Assembly (NCBI RefSeq): GCF_042648445.1
Contig: NZ_JBHRYB010000003.1
Span: 209,207 to 273,206 of the forward strand
Length of the DNA stretch: 64,000 bases
Source of the DNA: Bacterioplanoides pacificum
GTDB taxonomy: Bacteria; Pseudomonadota; Gammaproteobacteria; Pseudomonadales; Oceanobacteraceae
Reading direction: 5' to 3'
Within the stretch, counting starts at the first letter, position 1; each line of letters begins with the position of its first letter. Positions 18,005-26,674 of the stretch are shown here, piece after piece. The position numbers were made by a program, and so were the translations under genes. The notes beneath the pieces are model-generated. The model was not told the origin of the DNA, searched no databases, and was given only the letters and a program-made list of their open reading frames with translations.

Positions 18005-18139
18005 ATGAAACGTACTTTCCAACCAAGCGTATTAAAGCGCAAACGTACTCACGGTTTCCGTGCTCGTATGGCTACTAAAAATGGTCGTCAGGTCCTGGCG
18101 CGTCGTCGTGCTAAAGGCCGTCACGTACTGACTGCTTGA
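18005..18139 (+). CDS. rpmH: 50S ribosomal protein L34
   Basis: A 44-aa, strongly basic protein: MKRTFQPSVLKRKRTHGF at the start and GRQVLARRRAKGRHVLTA at the end, the full conserved L34 sequence. It is a structural protein of the large ribosomal subunit. It heads the rpmH-rnpA-yidD-yidC series, divergent from dnaA across oriC. Confidence 0.98.
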   Translation: MKRTFQPSVLKRKRTHGFRARMATKNGRQVLARRRAKGRHVLTA

Positions 18140-18170
18140 TCGACCATTCGCTCCCGAAAACTGACGATTG

Positions 18171-18563
18171 ATGTCTGAGTTTGAGTTTTCCCGGCGTCTG
18201 CGGTTATTAAAACCAGCCGAGTTCAAGCGGGTATTCGATCATACAGAGTTGCGCGGGAGCACTCCCCACATGCTGGTGCTTGCATCAGCTAATGGGCAGG
18301 ATCATCCGCGAATTGGCTTTGTTTTAGCAAAAAAGCAGATAAAGCATGCGGTGCAGCGTAACCGGGTGAAACGACTTGTTCGCGAGTCGTTCCGGTTACA
18401 TCAGCATCAGCTGCCAGCTGCTGACTTTGTTATTCTGGCCCGTTCCGGTATCACTGAGCTGGACAACCAGCAGATACGTGAGATGATTGACGCCCTTTGG
18501 TTCAGATTGAAGCGTCCTACCCATGGCAGAGCACCCAACGGCAAACGCAAAAAACGGCGTTAA
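18171..18563 (+). CDS. rnpA: ribonuclease P protein component
   Basis: A 130-aa basic protein that assists the RNase P RNA in maturing tRNA 5' ends. It begins SEFEFSRRLRLLKPAEFKRVF, and the family signature is present as KHAVQRNRVKRLVRESFR (the RNR motif). The ATG at 18171 is preferred over the adjacent TTG at 18168. It lies 31 bp after rpmH, and its last 41 bp overlap yidD in another frame, a usual arrangement. Confidence 0.96.
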   Translation: MSEFEFSRRLRLLKPAEFKRVFDHTELRGSTPHMLVLASANGQDHPRIGFVLAKKQIKHAVQRNRVKRLVRESFRLHQHQLPAADFVILARSGITELDNQQIREMIDALWFRLKRPTHGRAPNGKRKKRR

Positions 18564-18819
18564 TCCTATCGCCCGTATGATGTTGGCCGGTGTTGCTGTT
18601 TATCGCTACGCAATCAGTCCGCTATTTCCCAGTCGTTGCCGCTATTATCCCACCTGTTCCGCTTATGCTGATGAAGCCATTCGTCGCTATGGTGCTTTGC
18701 GTGGTGGTAAGTTAGCCTTGCAGCGATTATCCCGGTGCCACCCCTTGGGCTCTCACGGTGTGGACCCGGTACCCGATTTACCCAACCCTCAATCCAACTG
18801 TTGTCAACGGAAAGCCTGA
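18523..18819 (+). CDS. yidD: membrane protein insertion efficiency factor YidD
   Basis: A 98-aa protein with the family core YRYAISPLFPSRCRYYPTCSAYADEAIRRYG and the second cysteine block RLSRCHPLGSHGVDPVP. YidD is a small inner-membrane-associated protein that helps YidC-dependent insertion. It overlaps rnpA at its 5' end and stops 2 bp before yidC, so the three are translated in tight series. An in-frame ATG at 18577 (MMLAGVAVYRY) could be the true start, because the first 18 residues are not conserved. Confidence 0.93.
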   Translation: MAEHPTANAKNGVNPIARMMLAGVAVYRYAISPLFPSRCRYYPTCSAYADEAIRRYGALRGGKLALQRLSRCHPLGSHGVDPVPDLPNPQSNCCQRKA

Positions 18820-18821
18820 TC

Positions 18822-20492
18822 ATGGATATCCGCCGTACGGTTATATTTATTGGCTTAGCCATTAGTACTTATTTTCTGATTCTTGCCTGGAACGATGACT
18901 ACGGTCAGAAAACCCAGGTGAACACCCCGATTGCCGCTGTATCCGATACTCAGGATGCGCCGCTGACTGCTGCCGTCGCCAGTTCGCCGGCGACAACCGC
19001 TGACAGCGGTGATCAGCCAATGGTCGATACCCCGGAAGTGGCACCGGATGCCATTGATGTGGCGAAACCGGGCACCGAACTGATCCAGGTAAACACCGAT
19101 GTGCTGCAGGTCACCATCGATCCACGTGGTGGTGAAGTGGTACAGGTATTGTTACCGGCTTACCCGGCATCTATCGAACAGAAGGATGTGCCTTTTGTGA
19201 TGATGGAAAACAACAGCCGCCGCACCTACGTGGCCCAGAGCGGCTTATTGGGTAAAGACGGTGTGGATGCCAGCGGCCCGGCGTTATATCGCGCGGAAAA
19301 AACGCAATATCAGCTGGCGGATGGCAGCGACAGTCTGCAGGTGGTGTTAACCACCACCACAGATAAAGCCGTGGTGGAAAAAGTATTTACCTTCCGTCGT
19401 GGTGATTATCTGATGGATGTGAACTTCCGCATCCGTAATACCTCCGCCGAGAACTGGCAGGGTGTGTTCTACGCTCAGCTGAAGCGAGATAATTCCGCTG
19501 ATCCGTCTGCCGGTAACAGCATGGGCATGCAGTCTTACCTGGGTGCGGCGTTAACCACCAAAGAAAACCGTTACGAAAAAGTCGGTTTTGACGACCTGCA
19601 GGACGGCCCTTACAAGTCCGTGCAGCAAGGTGGCTGGGCGGCGATGTTGCAGCATTACTTCCTGGCGGCCTGGATTCCGGCTCAGGATCAGCCACACACC
19701 TATAACGGCCGTGTGGTGAAAGGCAATAATGTGTTTGGTTTCTACAGTGGTGCAACCACCGTGGCACCGGGCTCGGTGGGTGAAGTGGGTGCTTCCCTGT
19801 ATGTCGGTCCGAAAATTCAGGATCGCCTGGCCGACATTGCCGAACATCTGGATCTGACCATCGACTACGGCTGGTTATGGTGGGTGGCACAGCCGTTGTT
19901 CTGGTTACTCGATTTTATCCACGGCTTTGTTGGTAACTGGGGTGTGGCGATTATCTTCCTGACCATCCTGATCAAACTGGCGTTCTTTAAACTGTCGGCG
20001 ACCTCGTACCGTTCGATGGCGAACATGCGTAAAGTGGCGCCGAAGATGCAGGAAATTAAAGAGAAGTACGGTGATAACCGTGAAAAGCTCGGCCAGGAAA
20101 TGATGAAGCTCTATAAAGAAGAGAAGATCAATCCGCTGGGTGGTTGTTTACCGATCCTGGTACAGATGCCGGTATTTATCGCTCTGTATTGGGTACTGAT
20201 GGAATCGGTAGAGCTGCGTCAGGCGCCGTTCTTCCTGTGGATTGAAGATATGTCGGTGATGGATCCTTACTTTATCCTGCCACTGATCATGGGTGCTTCG
20301 ATGTTTATTCAGATGAAGCTTAACCCAACACCGCCAGATCCGATGCAGGCGCGGGTGATGCAGTTTATGCCAATTATCTTCACCATCTTCTTCCTGTGGT
20401 TCCCGGCCGGTCTGGTTCTGTACTGGGTTGTGAATAACATTCTGTCGATTGCTCAGCAGTATGTAATCACCAAGCAGATTGAAAACAGCTGA
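18822..20492 (+). CDS. yidC: membrane protein insertase YidC
   Basis: A 556-aa inner-membrane insertase (Oxa1/YidC family). It starts MDIRRTVIFIGLAISTYFLIL with an N-terminal membrane segment. An Ala/Thr-rich linker and a large periplasmic beta domain (about 80-340) follow. The catalytic five-helix core begins at GWLWWVAQPLFWLLDFIH and includes NWGVAIIFLTILIKLAFFKLSATSYRSMANMR and GGCLPILVQMPVFIALYWVL. The ATG at 18822 is chosen; an upstream open stretch in yidD is not homologous. YidC here would insert, among others, the AtpE and AtpB subunits encoded further along. Confidence 0.97.
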   Translation: MDIRRTVIFIGLAISTYFLILAWNDDYGQKTQVNTPIAAVSDTQDAPLTAAVASSPATTADSGDQPMVDTPEVAPDAIDVAKPGTELIQVNTDVLQVTIDPRGGEVVQVLLPAYPASIEQKDVPFVMMENNSRRTYVAQSGLLGKDGVDASGPALYRAEKTQYQLADGSDSLQVVLTTTTDKAVVEKVFTFRRGDYLMDVNFRIRNTSAENWQGVFYAQLKRDNSADPSAGNSMGMQSYLGAALTTKENRYEKVGFDDLQDGPYKSVQQGGWAAMLQHYFLAAWIPAQDQPHTYNGRVVKGNNVFGFYSGATTVAPGSVGEVGASLYVGPKIQDRLADIAEHLDLTIDYGWLWWVAQPLFWLLDFIHGFVGNWGVAIIFLTILIKLAFFKLSATSYRSMANMRKVAPKMQEIKEKYGDNREKLGQEMMKLYKEEKINPLGGCLPILVQMPVFIALYWVLMESVELRQAPFFLWIEDMSVMDPYFILPLIMGASMFIQMKLNPTPPDPMQARVMQFMPIIFTIFFLWFPAGLVLYWVVNNILSIAQQYVITKQIENS

Positions 20493-20623
20493 TTGTAAGC
20501 TGTTTCTGAAACCCCGGTTGGGTGTTTTAGCAAAGCGACCTCCGATGGCATGGATGCCATCGAAGAGCATACACGGATGTACTTGCTGCGTGTCGCGTGC
20601 TGAAATACCGGATCGGGGTTTTC
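20483..20623 (+). terminator. hairpins at the end of yidC, including a short palindrome
   Basis: Three structures follow one another. AAACAGCT/AGCTGTTT (20483-20505) spans the yidC stop. A perfect 9-bp palindrome CGATGGCAT-GG-ATGCCATCG lies at 20543-20562. The long-range arms GAAACCCCG (20508-20516) and CGGGGTTTT (20614-20622) end in a T-rich run. The last pair is terminator-like. The central palindrome resembles the short 'catggatg' palindromes seen between genes in many gammaproteobacteria. The remaining 137 bp before mnmE hold nothing that I recognise. Confidence 0.5.
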
Positions 20624-20759
20624 TTTTATCGGGAAAGTGTCTCGTGTTCGATTTGTCACGTGACACGTGGTAAATACATCCCTGTACACTCGACTATCGC
20701 ATCCCTGCGATAGACGGTCACTCAGACAAAACCAACACAAGACACTCAAGCGAATTTTT

Positions 20760-22157
20760 ATGTCAGACCAGGCCATTCACCAGGACACCATCACCGCCGT
20801 TGCCACCGCCCCCGGACGTGGAGGCGTTGGTATTATTCGGGTATCCGGTGAGTTGGCACTCACGGTGGCGAAGAACATCCTGGGTTTTCAGCCAAAGCCA
20901 CGTTATGCCCACTATGGCCCTTTCACCGCCGCTGATGGCACGGTACTGGACGAAGGTATCGCGCTGTATTTTCCTAATCCACATTCGTTTACCGGTGAAG
21001 ACGTACTTGAGCTGCAGGGCCACGGTGGTCCGGTGGTGCTCGATCTGTTGTTAAAAGAAGTGGTGGCGCTCGGTTGCCGCCTGGCCCGCCCCGGTGAATT
21101 CTCAGAACGCGCCTTCCTGAACGACAAAATGGATCTGGCTCAGGCGGAGGCCATTGCCGACCTGATTGATTCTGCCTCCGAGCAGGCTGCCCGCTGTGCG
21201 CTGCGTTCGATGCAGGGCGAGTTCTCCAATAAAGTCCACAGCTTGCTGGACCAGCTGATTCATTTGCGGATGTACGTTGAGGCGGCCATCGACTTCCCGG
21301 AAGAAGAGATTGATTTCCTCTCCGATGGCAAAGTTTCCACTATGTTATCCACAGTTGACGGTGAATTAAAATCGGTGCTGCAGGAGGCTAATCAGGGGGC
21401 GTTATTGCGTGAAGGAATGAACGTGGTCATTGCCGGGCGGCCAAACGCGGGTAAGTCCTCACTACTGAACGCTCTGGCGGGCCAGGAGCGCGCCATTGTC
21501 ACCGATATCGCCGGCACCACTCGTGACGTGTTGAAAGAACATATTCATATCGACGGTATGCCGCTGCACATCATAGATACCGCGGGTTTGCGCGATGCAC
21601 CGGACGAAGTGGAACGCATTGGAATTCAACGCGCCTGGGCCGAAATTGAACAGGCCGACCGGGTGTTATTAATGATTGATTCCACCACCACAGAAACCGA
21701 TCCCAAGGCGCTGTTACACGCCTTATATGACGAGCAGGGACTGGCCTCAGAAACCGAATCGTTACTGGCCTCTGGCCGTCTGACAGTGATCCGTAATAAG
21801 GCGGATATTTCAGAAGAAAGCATGGGGTTATCCACAACCGGAGATTTCCCCACGATTACCCTGTCTGCGAAACATAATCAGGGCGTTGATGACCTGCGTC
21901 AGCACCTGAAAGACGTGATGGGATTTGAAGCGGCTTCTGAAGGCGGCTTCCTTGCCCGCCGCCGCCATATCGATGCATTGAATCGCGCTCAGCAGGCGCT
22001 GGATTTTGGCCGTCAGCAGCTGGAAGGTATGGCCGCCGGTGAGTTGCTGGCCGAAGACCTGCGCATGGCGCAACACGCGCTGAATGAAATCACCGGTGAA
22101 TTCACCGCTGATGACCTGCTCGGTGAGATTTTTGGCAGTTTTTGTATCGGCAAATAA
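20760..22157 (+). CDS. mnmE: tRNA uridine-5-carboxymethylaminomethyl(34) synthesis GTPase MnmE
   Basis: A 465-aa GTPase that, with MnmG, installs the (carboxymethyl)aminomethyl group at U34 of certain tRNAs. The N-terminal domain starts MSDQAIHQDTITAVATAPGRGGVGIIRVSG. The G domain has P-loop GRPNAGKSSLLNAL, switch DIAGTTRD, DTAGLRD and NKAD. The C-terminus FGSFCIGK carries the catalytic CIGK cysteine. The ATG at 20760 is chosen because homologues start there. In Pseudomonas mnmG follows directly; here 4.5 kb of copper-efflux and other genes separate the two. Confidence 0.97.
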   Translation: MSDQAIHQDTITAVATAPGRGGVGIIRVSGELALTVAKNILGFQPKPRYAHYGPFTAADGTVLDEGIALYFPNPHSFTGEDVLELQGHGGPVVLDLLLKEVVALGCRLARPGEFSERAFLNDKMDLAQAEAIADLIDSASEQAARCALRSMQGEFSNKVHSLLDQLIHLRMYVEAAIDFPEEEIDFLSDGKVSTMLSTVDGELKSVLQEANQGALLREGMNVVIAGRPNAGKSSLLNALAGQERAIVTDIAGTTRDVLKEHIHIDGMPLHIIDTAGLRDAPDEVERIGIQRAWAEIEQADRVLLMIDSTTTETDPKALLHALYDEQGLASETESLLASGRLTVIRNKADISEESMGLSTTGDFPTITLSAKHNQGVDDLRQHLKDVMGFEAASEGGFLARRRHIDALNRAQQALDFGRQQLEGMAAGELLAEDLRMAQHALNEITGEFTADDLLGEIFGSFCIGK

Positions 22158-22196
22158 ACCGTTCAGCTCAGCCATTGTTAACGCCGGTTATGACAA

Positions 22197-22220
22197 CAGC
22201 GTCATCTCCTGATGACGCTG
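22197..22220. terminator. hairpin between convergent mnmE and cueR
   Basis: A perfect 9-bp stem CAGCGTCAT/ATGACGCTG with a 6-base loop lies in the 68-bp gap between two converging genes. There is no long T run, so strength is uncertain. Confidence 0.5.
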
Positions 22221-22225
22221 GGTTA

Positions 22226-22618
22226 TTAATCCGGTTGTGCCAGCCCCGAAATAATCGGGCAGTCCGGGCGCGAATCGCCCTGACAGTTGTCTGCCAGGTG
22301 GGTTAACACCTGGCTCATTTGTTGTAATTCTTCCGCTTTCCGTTGCAGTTCTGCCACGTGTTGCAGAGCAAGACGTTTGACATCGGCACTGGCGCGTCCC
22401 TGATCTCGCCATAACGCCAGCAGTTCGTGCATCTGCTCCACCGAGAAGCCCAGGTTACGTGCGCGACGGATAAAACTCAGGGTTTCGACATCCCGCTGTG
22501 AATAATTACGGTAGCCGGCAGCCGTACGTTCAACCGCCTCAATCAGCCCGGTGGCTTCGTAATAACGGATCATTTTGGCCGATACCCCGGAGGCTGCGGC
22601 CGCTTTACCTATGTTCAT
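22226..22618 (-). CDS. cueR: copper-responsive MerR-family regulator CueR
   Basis: A 130-aa MerR-family activator. The winged-helix N-terminus is MNIGKAAAASGVSAKMIRYYEATGLI, followed by the dimerisation helix and a C-terminal loop with Cys112 and Cys120 (NCQGDSRPDCPI). These are the same residue numbers as the Cu(I) ligands of E. coli CueR. It senses monovalent copper and distorts its operator to activate copA. The gene begins 3 bp after the copA stop, so it is cotranscribed with its target rather than divergent from it. Confidence 0.93.
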   Translation of the reverse strand: MNIGKAAAASGVSAKMIRYYEATGLIEAVERTAAGYRNYSQRDVETLSFIRRARNLGFSVEQMHELLALWRDQGRASADVKRLALQHVAELQRKAEELQQMSQVLTHLADNCQGDSRPDCPIISGLAQPD

Positions 22619-22621
22619 CCT

Positions 22622-25096
22622 TCAGGCTCCCGTGATTGTTGCCGGTGCGGAAAAGCGGCGTAAGCGCAACGCGTTGGCCAGTACAAACACCGACGACAAC
22701 GCCATGGCGGCTGCCGCAAATACCGGTGATAACAGCAGGCCAAAGGCCGGATACAGGGCCCCGGCGGCCAGCGGAATCAGCGCTGAGTTGTAAGCGAAGG
22801 CCCAGAACAGGTTCTGTTTGATATTACGCAGGGTGCTTTGTGATAACGCGATGGCGTTTGGTACTCCTTGCAGGCTGCCGGACATCAGCACCACATCGGC
22901 CGCTTCAATGGCGATATCGGTACCACTGCCGATGGCGATACCAATGTCTGCATGGGCCAGAGCCGGTGCATCATTAATACCATCACCAACAAAGGCCAGC
23001 TGGCCGTAACGCTGTTTCAGCTGAGTAACCGCATCGACTTTGCCCTGTGGCAGTACTTCCGCGACAACTTCATCGATCCCCAGCTGGCGGGCAATCACAT
23101 CGGCGGTACGCTGGTTATCACCGGTAATCATCGCCACTTTCAGCCCCAGCTGATGCAGTGCCTGAATCGCCGCCGGAGTATCGGCTTTGATTGGGTCTGC
23201 CACGGCGATGATGGCGGCCAGACGCCCATCAATGGCGGCGTATAACGGTGATTTACCTTCGTCGCCGAGCCGTGTGGCGCTGCCGGCAAAGCTGCTGATA
23301 TCAATGCCCAGCTGCAGCATATAGCGATCGGCACCGATATGGACAGGCTGGCCATTAACGTGTGCTGCAATACCAAAGCCGGTCACCGACTCAAACTGGC
23401 TGACCGCCGGTATTGTCAGTTGCCGCTGGCTGGCCGCAGCCACAATCGCGCGGGCCAGTGGGTGTTCTGAGCGTGATTCGGCTGCGGCAACCAGTGCCAG
23501 CACCTCATCTTCCTGAAAGCCGTTGCTGACTTCCAGATCGGTCAGGGTTGGCTGTCCTGCGGTTAAGGTACCGGTTTTATCGAGCGCCACCACGGCGGCG
23601 TCTTTTAAGGATTGCAGCGCTTCGCCTTTGCGGAACAGGATACCCATTTCCGCACCTCGTCCGGTGCCCACCATAATCGAGGTGGGAGTGGCCAGGCCCA
23701 TGGCACACGGGCAGGCAATAATCAGCACTGCCACGGCATTGACCAGAGCAAAGCTGAGTGCCGGAGTGGGGCCGGCAATCAGCCAGACCATAAAGGTCAG
23801 CGCGGCTGCGGCCATCACTGCCGGTACAAACCAGAGCGTGACTTTATCCACCAGGGTCTGAATCGGCAGTTTGGAGCCCTGCGCCTGTTCCACCATACGG
23901 ATAATCTGTGATAACACAGTGTCACCGCCAACCGCGGTGGCACGCAGTGTGAGTGTACCCTGCTGATTGATGGTGCCGCCGACCAGAGAATCCCCTGCCT
24001 GCTTGGCAACCGGCACCGGCTCACCGCTGATCATCGACTCATCGACATAACTGCTGCCATCCAGCACCTCACCGTCCACCGGCAGACGTTCTCCCGGACG
24101 TACTTCTAGCAAGTCGCCATCCACCACGGCGCTGATCGGCAGTTCGACGATCTGGCCGTCGCGCTGTACCCGGGCTGTTTTCGGCTGCAGCCCCACCAGG
24201 CGCTGAATCGCCTGTGAAGTCCGGCCTTTGGCCCGCGCTTCAAGTAACCGGCCGAGCAGAATCAGGGTGACGATCACGGCCGCCGCTTCAAAATAAACGT
24301 TGGCGGTGCCTGTGGGTAACAACCCGGAAAAAAACGTAGCGATAACGGAATAGCCCCAGGCGGCGGAGGTGCCCAGTACCACCAGAGAGTTCATATCCGG
24401 TGCCGCGCGTAATAACGCCGGAATACCGTGGCGGAAGAAACGTAATCCGGGGCCGAATAACACCAGGCTGGCGAGCACAAACTGAATCAGCCAGCTGGTT
24501 TGAGTACCTATGGTATTGGCCAGCCAATGGTGGATGGCGGGGATAAAATGGCCGCCCATTTCGATGATAAACAAGGGCAGCGTGAATAACGCAGCGAAGC
24601 TCAGGTCTCGCTGTAACCCCAGTCGTTCAGCATCTTTGCGGGCAGTCTGCTGATCATCCTGGCCGCCTGCCGGCTGATTGACGGAGGCCTGGTAACCGGC
24701 CTGGTTAATGGCATCGATTAATGTCTGGCTATCGGCACTGCCCTCTACGGTAGCGCGTTCGGTGGCCAGATTAACACTGACCCGGGTAACCCCGGTCACG
24801 GCCTGTAAAGCACGTTCCACCCGGCCGACGCAGGAAGCGCAACTCATGCCTTCGATATTCAGTTCGCGGGTCTGGCTGCTGACCTGGTAACCGGCGTTTT
24901 CAATCGCCTGAATCAGGGCGCTGGCATCCGGGTTGCGGCTGTGGATATCGGCCCGTTCGGTGGCCAGGTTAACCACCACCTGTTCGACGCCATCGACCTT
25001 TTTCAGTGCCGCTTCAACCCGGCCGACACAGGACGCACAGCTCATGCCTTCAATCGGCAGGCTGATCAGGGTTGTGGGGTTGGCTGGAGTGTCCAT
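22622..25096 (-). CDS. copA: copper-exporting P1B-type ATPase
   Basis: An 824-aa inner-membrane Cu(I) pump. Two N-terminal metal-binding HMA domains each carry GMSCASCVGRVE. The transmembrane copper site CPC is at 462-464 (IACPCAMGLATP), the phosphorylated aspartate is Asp506 in DKTGTLT, and TGDNQRTA and VGDGINDAPAL complete the ATPase core. Length and two HMA domains match CopA of E. coli and Pseudomonas. A CueR operator lies about 45 bp upstream, and cueR follows. The pair sits between mnmE and mnmG, which are usually adjacent, so it was probably inserted there. Confidence 0.96.
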   Translation of the reverse strand: MDTPANPTTLISLPIEGMSCASCVGRVEAALKKVDGVEQVVVNLATERADIHSRNPDASALIQAIENAGYQVSSQTRELNIEGMSCASCVGRVERALQAVTGVTRVSVNLATERATVEGSADSQTLIDAINQAGYQASVNQPAGGQDDQQTARKDAERLGLQRDLSFAALFTLPLFIIEMGGHFIPAIHHWLANTIGTQTSWLIQFVLASLVLFGPGLRFFRHGIPALLRAAPDMNSLVVLGTSAAWGYSVIATFFSGLLPTGTANVYFEAAAVIVTLILLGRLLEARAKGRTSQAIQRLVGLQPKTARVQRDGQIVELPISAVVDGDLLEVRPGERLPVDGEVLDGSSYVDESMISGEPVPVAKQAGDSLVGGTINQQGTLTLRATAVGGDTVLSQIIRMVEQAQGSKLPIQTLVDKVTLWFVPAVMAAAALTFMVWLIAGPTPALSFALVNAVAVLIIACPCAMGLATPTSIMVGTGRGAEMGILFRKGEALQSLKDAAVVALDKTGTLTAGQPTLTDLEVSNGFQEDEVLALVAAAESRSEHPLARAIVAAASQRQLTIPAVSQFESVTGFGIAAHVNGQPVHIGADRYMLQLGIDISSFAGSATRLGDEGKSPLYAAIDGRLAAIIAVADPIKADTPAAIQALHQLGLKVAMITGDNQRTADVIARQLGIDEVVAEVLPQGKVDAVTQLKQRYGQLAFVGDGINDAPALAHADIGIAIGSGTDIAIEAADVVLMSGSLQGVPNAIALSQSTLRNIKQNLFWAFAYNSALIPLAAGALYPAFGLLLSPVFAAAAMALSSVFVLANALRLRRFSAPATITGA

Positions 25097-25136
25097 CGTT
25101 CACCTCGTTAATACGTATCCGCTTTGATACGGATTA

Positions 25137-25167
25137 ACGATAAACCTTACCATCCTGGTAAGGTCAA
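25137..25167 (-). promoter_or_regulatory. CueR-type operator/promoter of copA
   Basis: A 21-bp perfect palindrome at 25144-25164 (ACCTTACC, five bases, GGTAAGGT) is of MerR/CueR type. On the minus strand it lies between TTGACC (-35, 25167-25162) and TATCGT (-10, 25142-25137) with a 19-bp spacer, the over-long spacing typical of MerR-activated promoters. Confidence 0.88.
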
Positions 25168-25182
25168 GCAAACGCAGCCAGG

Positions 25183-25326
25183 TCAGACGGTTTTGTAGCC
25201 GTGGCCTTCGCTGCTCCATTTGGCCAGCAGGTCGCGGAAGCGCTCATCCATGCCTTCGGTAGCGACTGGATTGGACAATACATCGTGCGCCATGATGGCG
25301 GTGAAATGTTCGATGGCACAGGTTGG
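25183..25326 (-). pseudogene. fragment of a metal-dependent hydrolase-like gene
   Basis: After an in-frame TAA, 47 codons run to a TGA at 25183 and give CAIEHFTAIMAHDVLS, then MDERFRDLLAKWSSEGHGYKTV. This resembles the central part of the predicted metal-dependent hydrolase family PF10118 (a 'LEHFTA...LW.WH..EE.EHK.V' pattern). The rest of the gene and a start are missing. I read it as a relic; the family assignment is from memory of the motif. Confidence 0.35.
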
Positions 25327-25452
25327 TTAATGACAGTTGTTCTGCCGCAATTGTGGATAACTTGTCGCTATGACACCGCTGTTGTCATTAAAGCCAGCGG
25401 AACAACGGCCGATTGCTATCCTTAACTGGGTAACCATGCAGCGGAGTACGAT

Positions 25453-26322
25453 GTGCGTATCCTAATTTTGACGGCCTGCCTGACACTGGGGGGCTGTATT
25501 GCGGAAGATGATCCGCAGGACATTATCAACGATCAGGGCGATAGCGTGTCGGATCAGACCTTATCACTCAGTGGCTTCTGGGACGGCCAGTTTAATCAGA
25601 GCACGGATATCCGCATGCTGATTTATAACGGTAACGTCTATGCACTGGATGGCAACAATGGTTATTACGGCACTGTGTCGCTGAACAGTGGTGACCAGAC
25701 AGCGCTGATTAACGCCACGGCGTATGCCTTAAACAGCGCTTCTGACAGCACGGCAGAACAACTGATTGCAGACGGCAACGACGCCGCTTATGTGTTGGAT
25801 ACCCAGCTTAGCAGTCTGTTTGTTAGTAATGACTCACTATTCGGCTCTTACAGTATTGACGGTACCAGCAGTGGCAATATCAAACTGACCCGTGACGGTA
25901 CCTGGAGTAATAACAGTCCGTTGTCGGCGTTAACTGTGGTTGGCAGCTGGAGCGCCAGTAACCATGAACTGGTGATGACCCGCGCTGGCAGCGGGGTGAC
26001 CTTTACCGGAGTTTCCACCGCCACAGGCAACAGCGGTTGCAATTTCCGTGGCCGGCTGGAAACCATCGACAGCAACTACAACCTGTATCGGGCGGTGCTC
26101 AGCAGCCGTGAAGATTGCCCGGCATTTAATAACAGCGCCACGGGTTATGCCGGTTTTAACAGCGAAGGTGAGCTGGAGTTTTATCTGCGCGCAAACAATG
26201 CGCTGTTATTTATGACGTTTGCACCACCGGCGGGCCAGAGCGGTGGTGACAGTAGCGGCGATGCGGGTGACGGTGAAACGGAAACCCCGGCGGAAGGAGA
26301 TGGTGAAGCAACGGCTGAATAA
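25453..26322 (+). CDS. hypothetical lipoprotein
   Basis: A 289-aa protein with a short signal and lipobox (MRILILTACLTLGGCIAEDD, Cys15), so it is probably anchored in the outer or inner membrane. The start is GTG at 25453, 5 bases after a GGAG. The mature part is rich in Ser, Asn, Asp and Gly, with repeated beta-strand-like stretches (SGFWDGQFNQS, IDGTSSGNIKLTRDGTW), and it ends in an acidic low-complexity tail (GDAGDGETETPAEGDGEAT). I do not recognise the family. It stands alone between the copA promoter and its own terminator. Confidence 0.7.
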   Translation: MRILILTACLTLGGCIAEDDPQDIINDQGDSVSDQTLSLSGFWDGQFNQSTDIRMLIYNGNVYALDGNNGYYGTVSLNSGDQTALINATAYALNSASDSTAEQLIADGNDAAYVLDTQLSSLFVSNDSLFGSYSIDGTSSGNIKLTRDGTWSNNSPLSALTVVGSWSASNHELVMTRAGSGVTFTGVSTATGNSGCNFRGRLETIDSNYNLYRAVLSSREDCPAFNNSATGYAGFNSEGELEFYLRANNALLFMTFAPPAGQSGGDSSGDAGDGETETPAEGDGEATAE

Positions 26323-26365
26323 TTCCCCCGCCGCTTTGTGGAAAACCCTGTGATTTGTAAGCATA

Positions 26366-26392
26366 AAACCCGGGCATAGCCTGGGTTTTTTT
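26366..26392 (+). terminator. terminator after the lipoprotein gene
   Basis: AAACCC and GGGTTT form a stem extended inward by three further pairs, with a 5-base loop and a run of seven T. It lies 44 bp past the lipoprotein stop. Confidence 0.8.
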
Positions 26393-26412
26393 ATGCATAG
26401 AATGACCACTCA

Positions 26413-26560
26413 GCTTGTAGATAACTACTTATCTACAATAATGTACAGACTTATGTACAGCCTAACTGATTGTTTTTACTGTGAAAATATAAAATAAGAA
26501 CAGTCTGTTAGGAAAAAACACCACAGCGATAAAACAACTGTGGATAAAGTGGATAACTTT
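26413..26560. promoter_or_regulatory. DnaA-box-like cluster upstream of mnmG
   Basis: An inverted pair TTGTAGATAA/TTATCTACAA (26415-26438, 4-base spacer) gives two DnaA boxes with one mismatch each. Further on are TGTGGATAA (26539-26547, perfect) and AGTGGATAA (26548-26556, one mismatch), directly abutting. The surrounding 200 bp is AT-rich. A TATAAT at 26609-26614 may be the mnmG -10. In E. coli the origin lies beside mnmG (gidA), so this could be a second or relic origin, or DnaA control of mnmG. Confidence 0.5.
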
Positions 26561-26674
26561 AATGGTTAAAAAATGTGCAATGCTATGCCCTATCGCCACA
26601 ATGCCTGATATAATGCGCGCCCTTTTTGTCCGGGCGCTGATGCCGGACAGGTAAACGAATAGCTGAGGTGTGTT

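Noticed and set aside
18735..18821. Upstream extension of yidC
   Set aside because: The stretch overlaps yidD, and YidC homologues start at MDIRRT.
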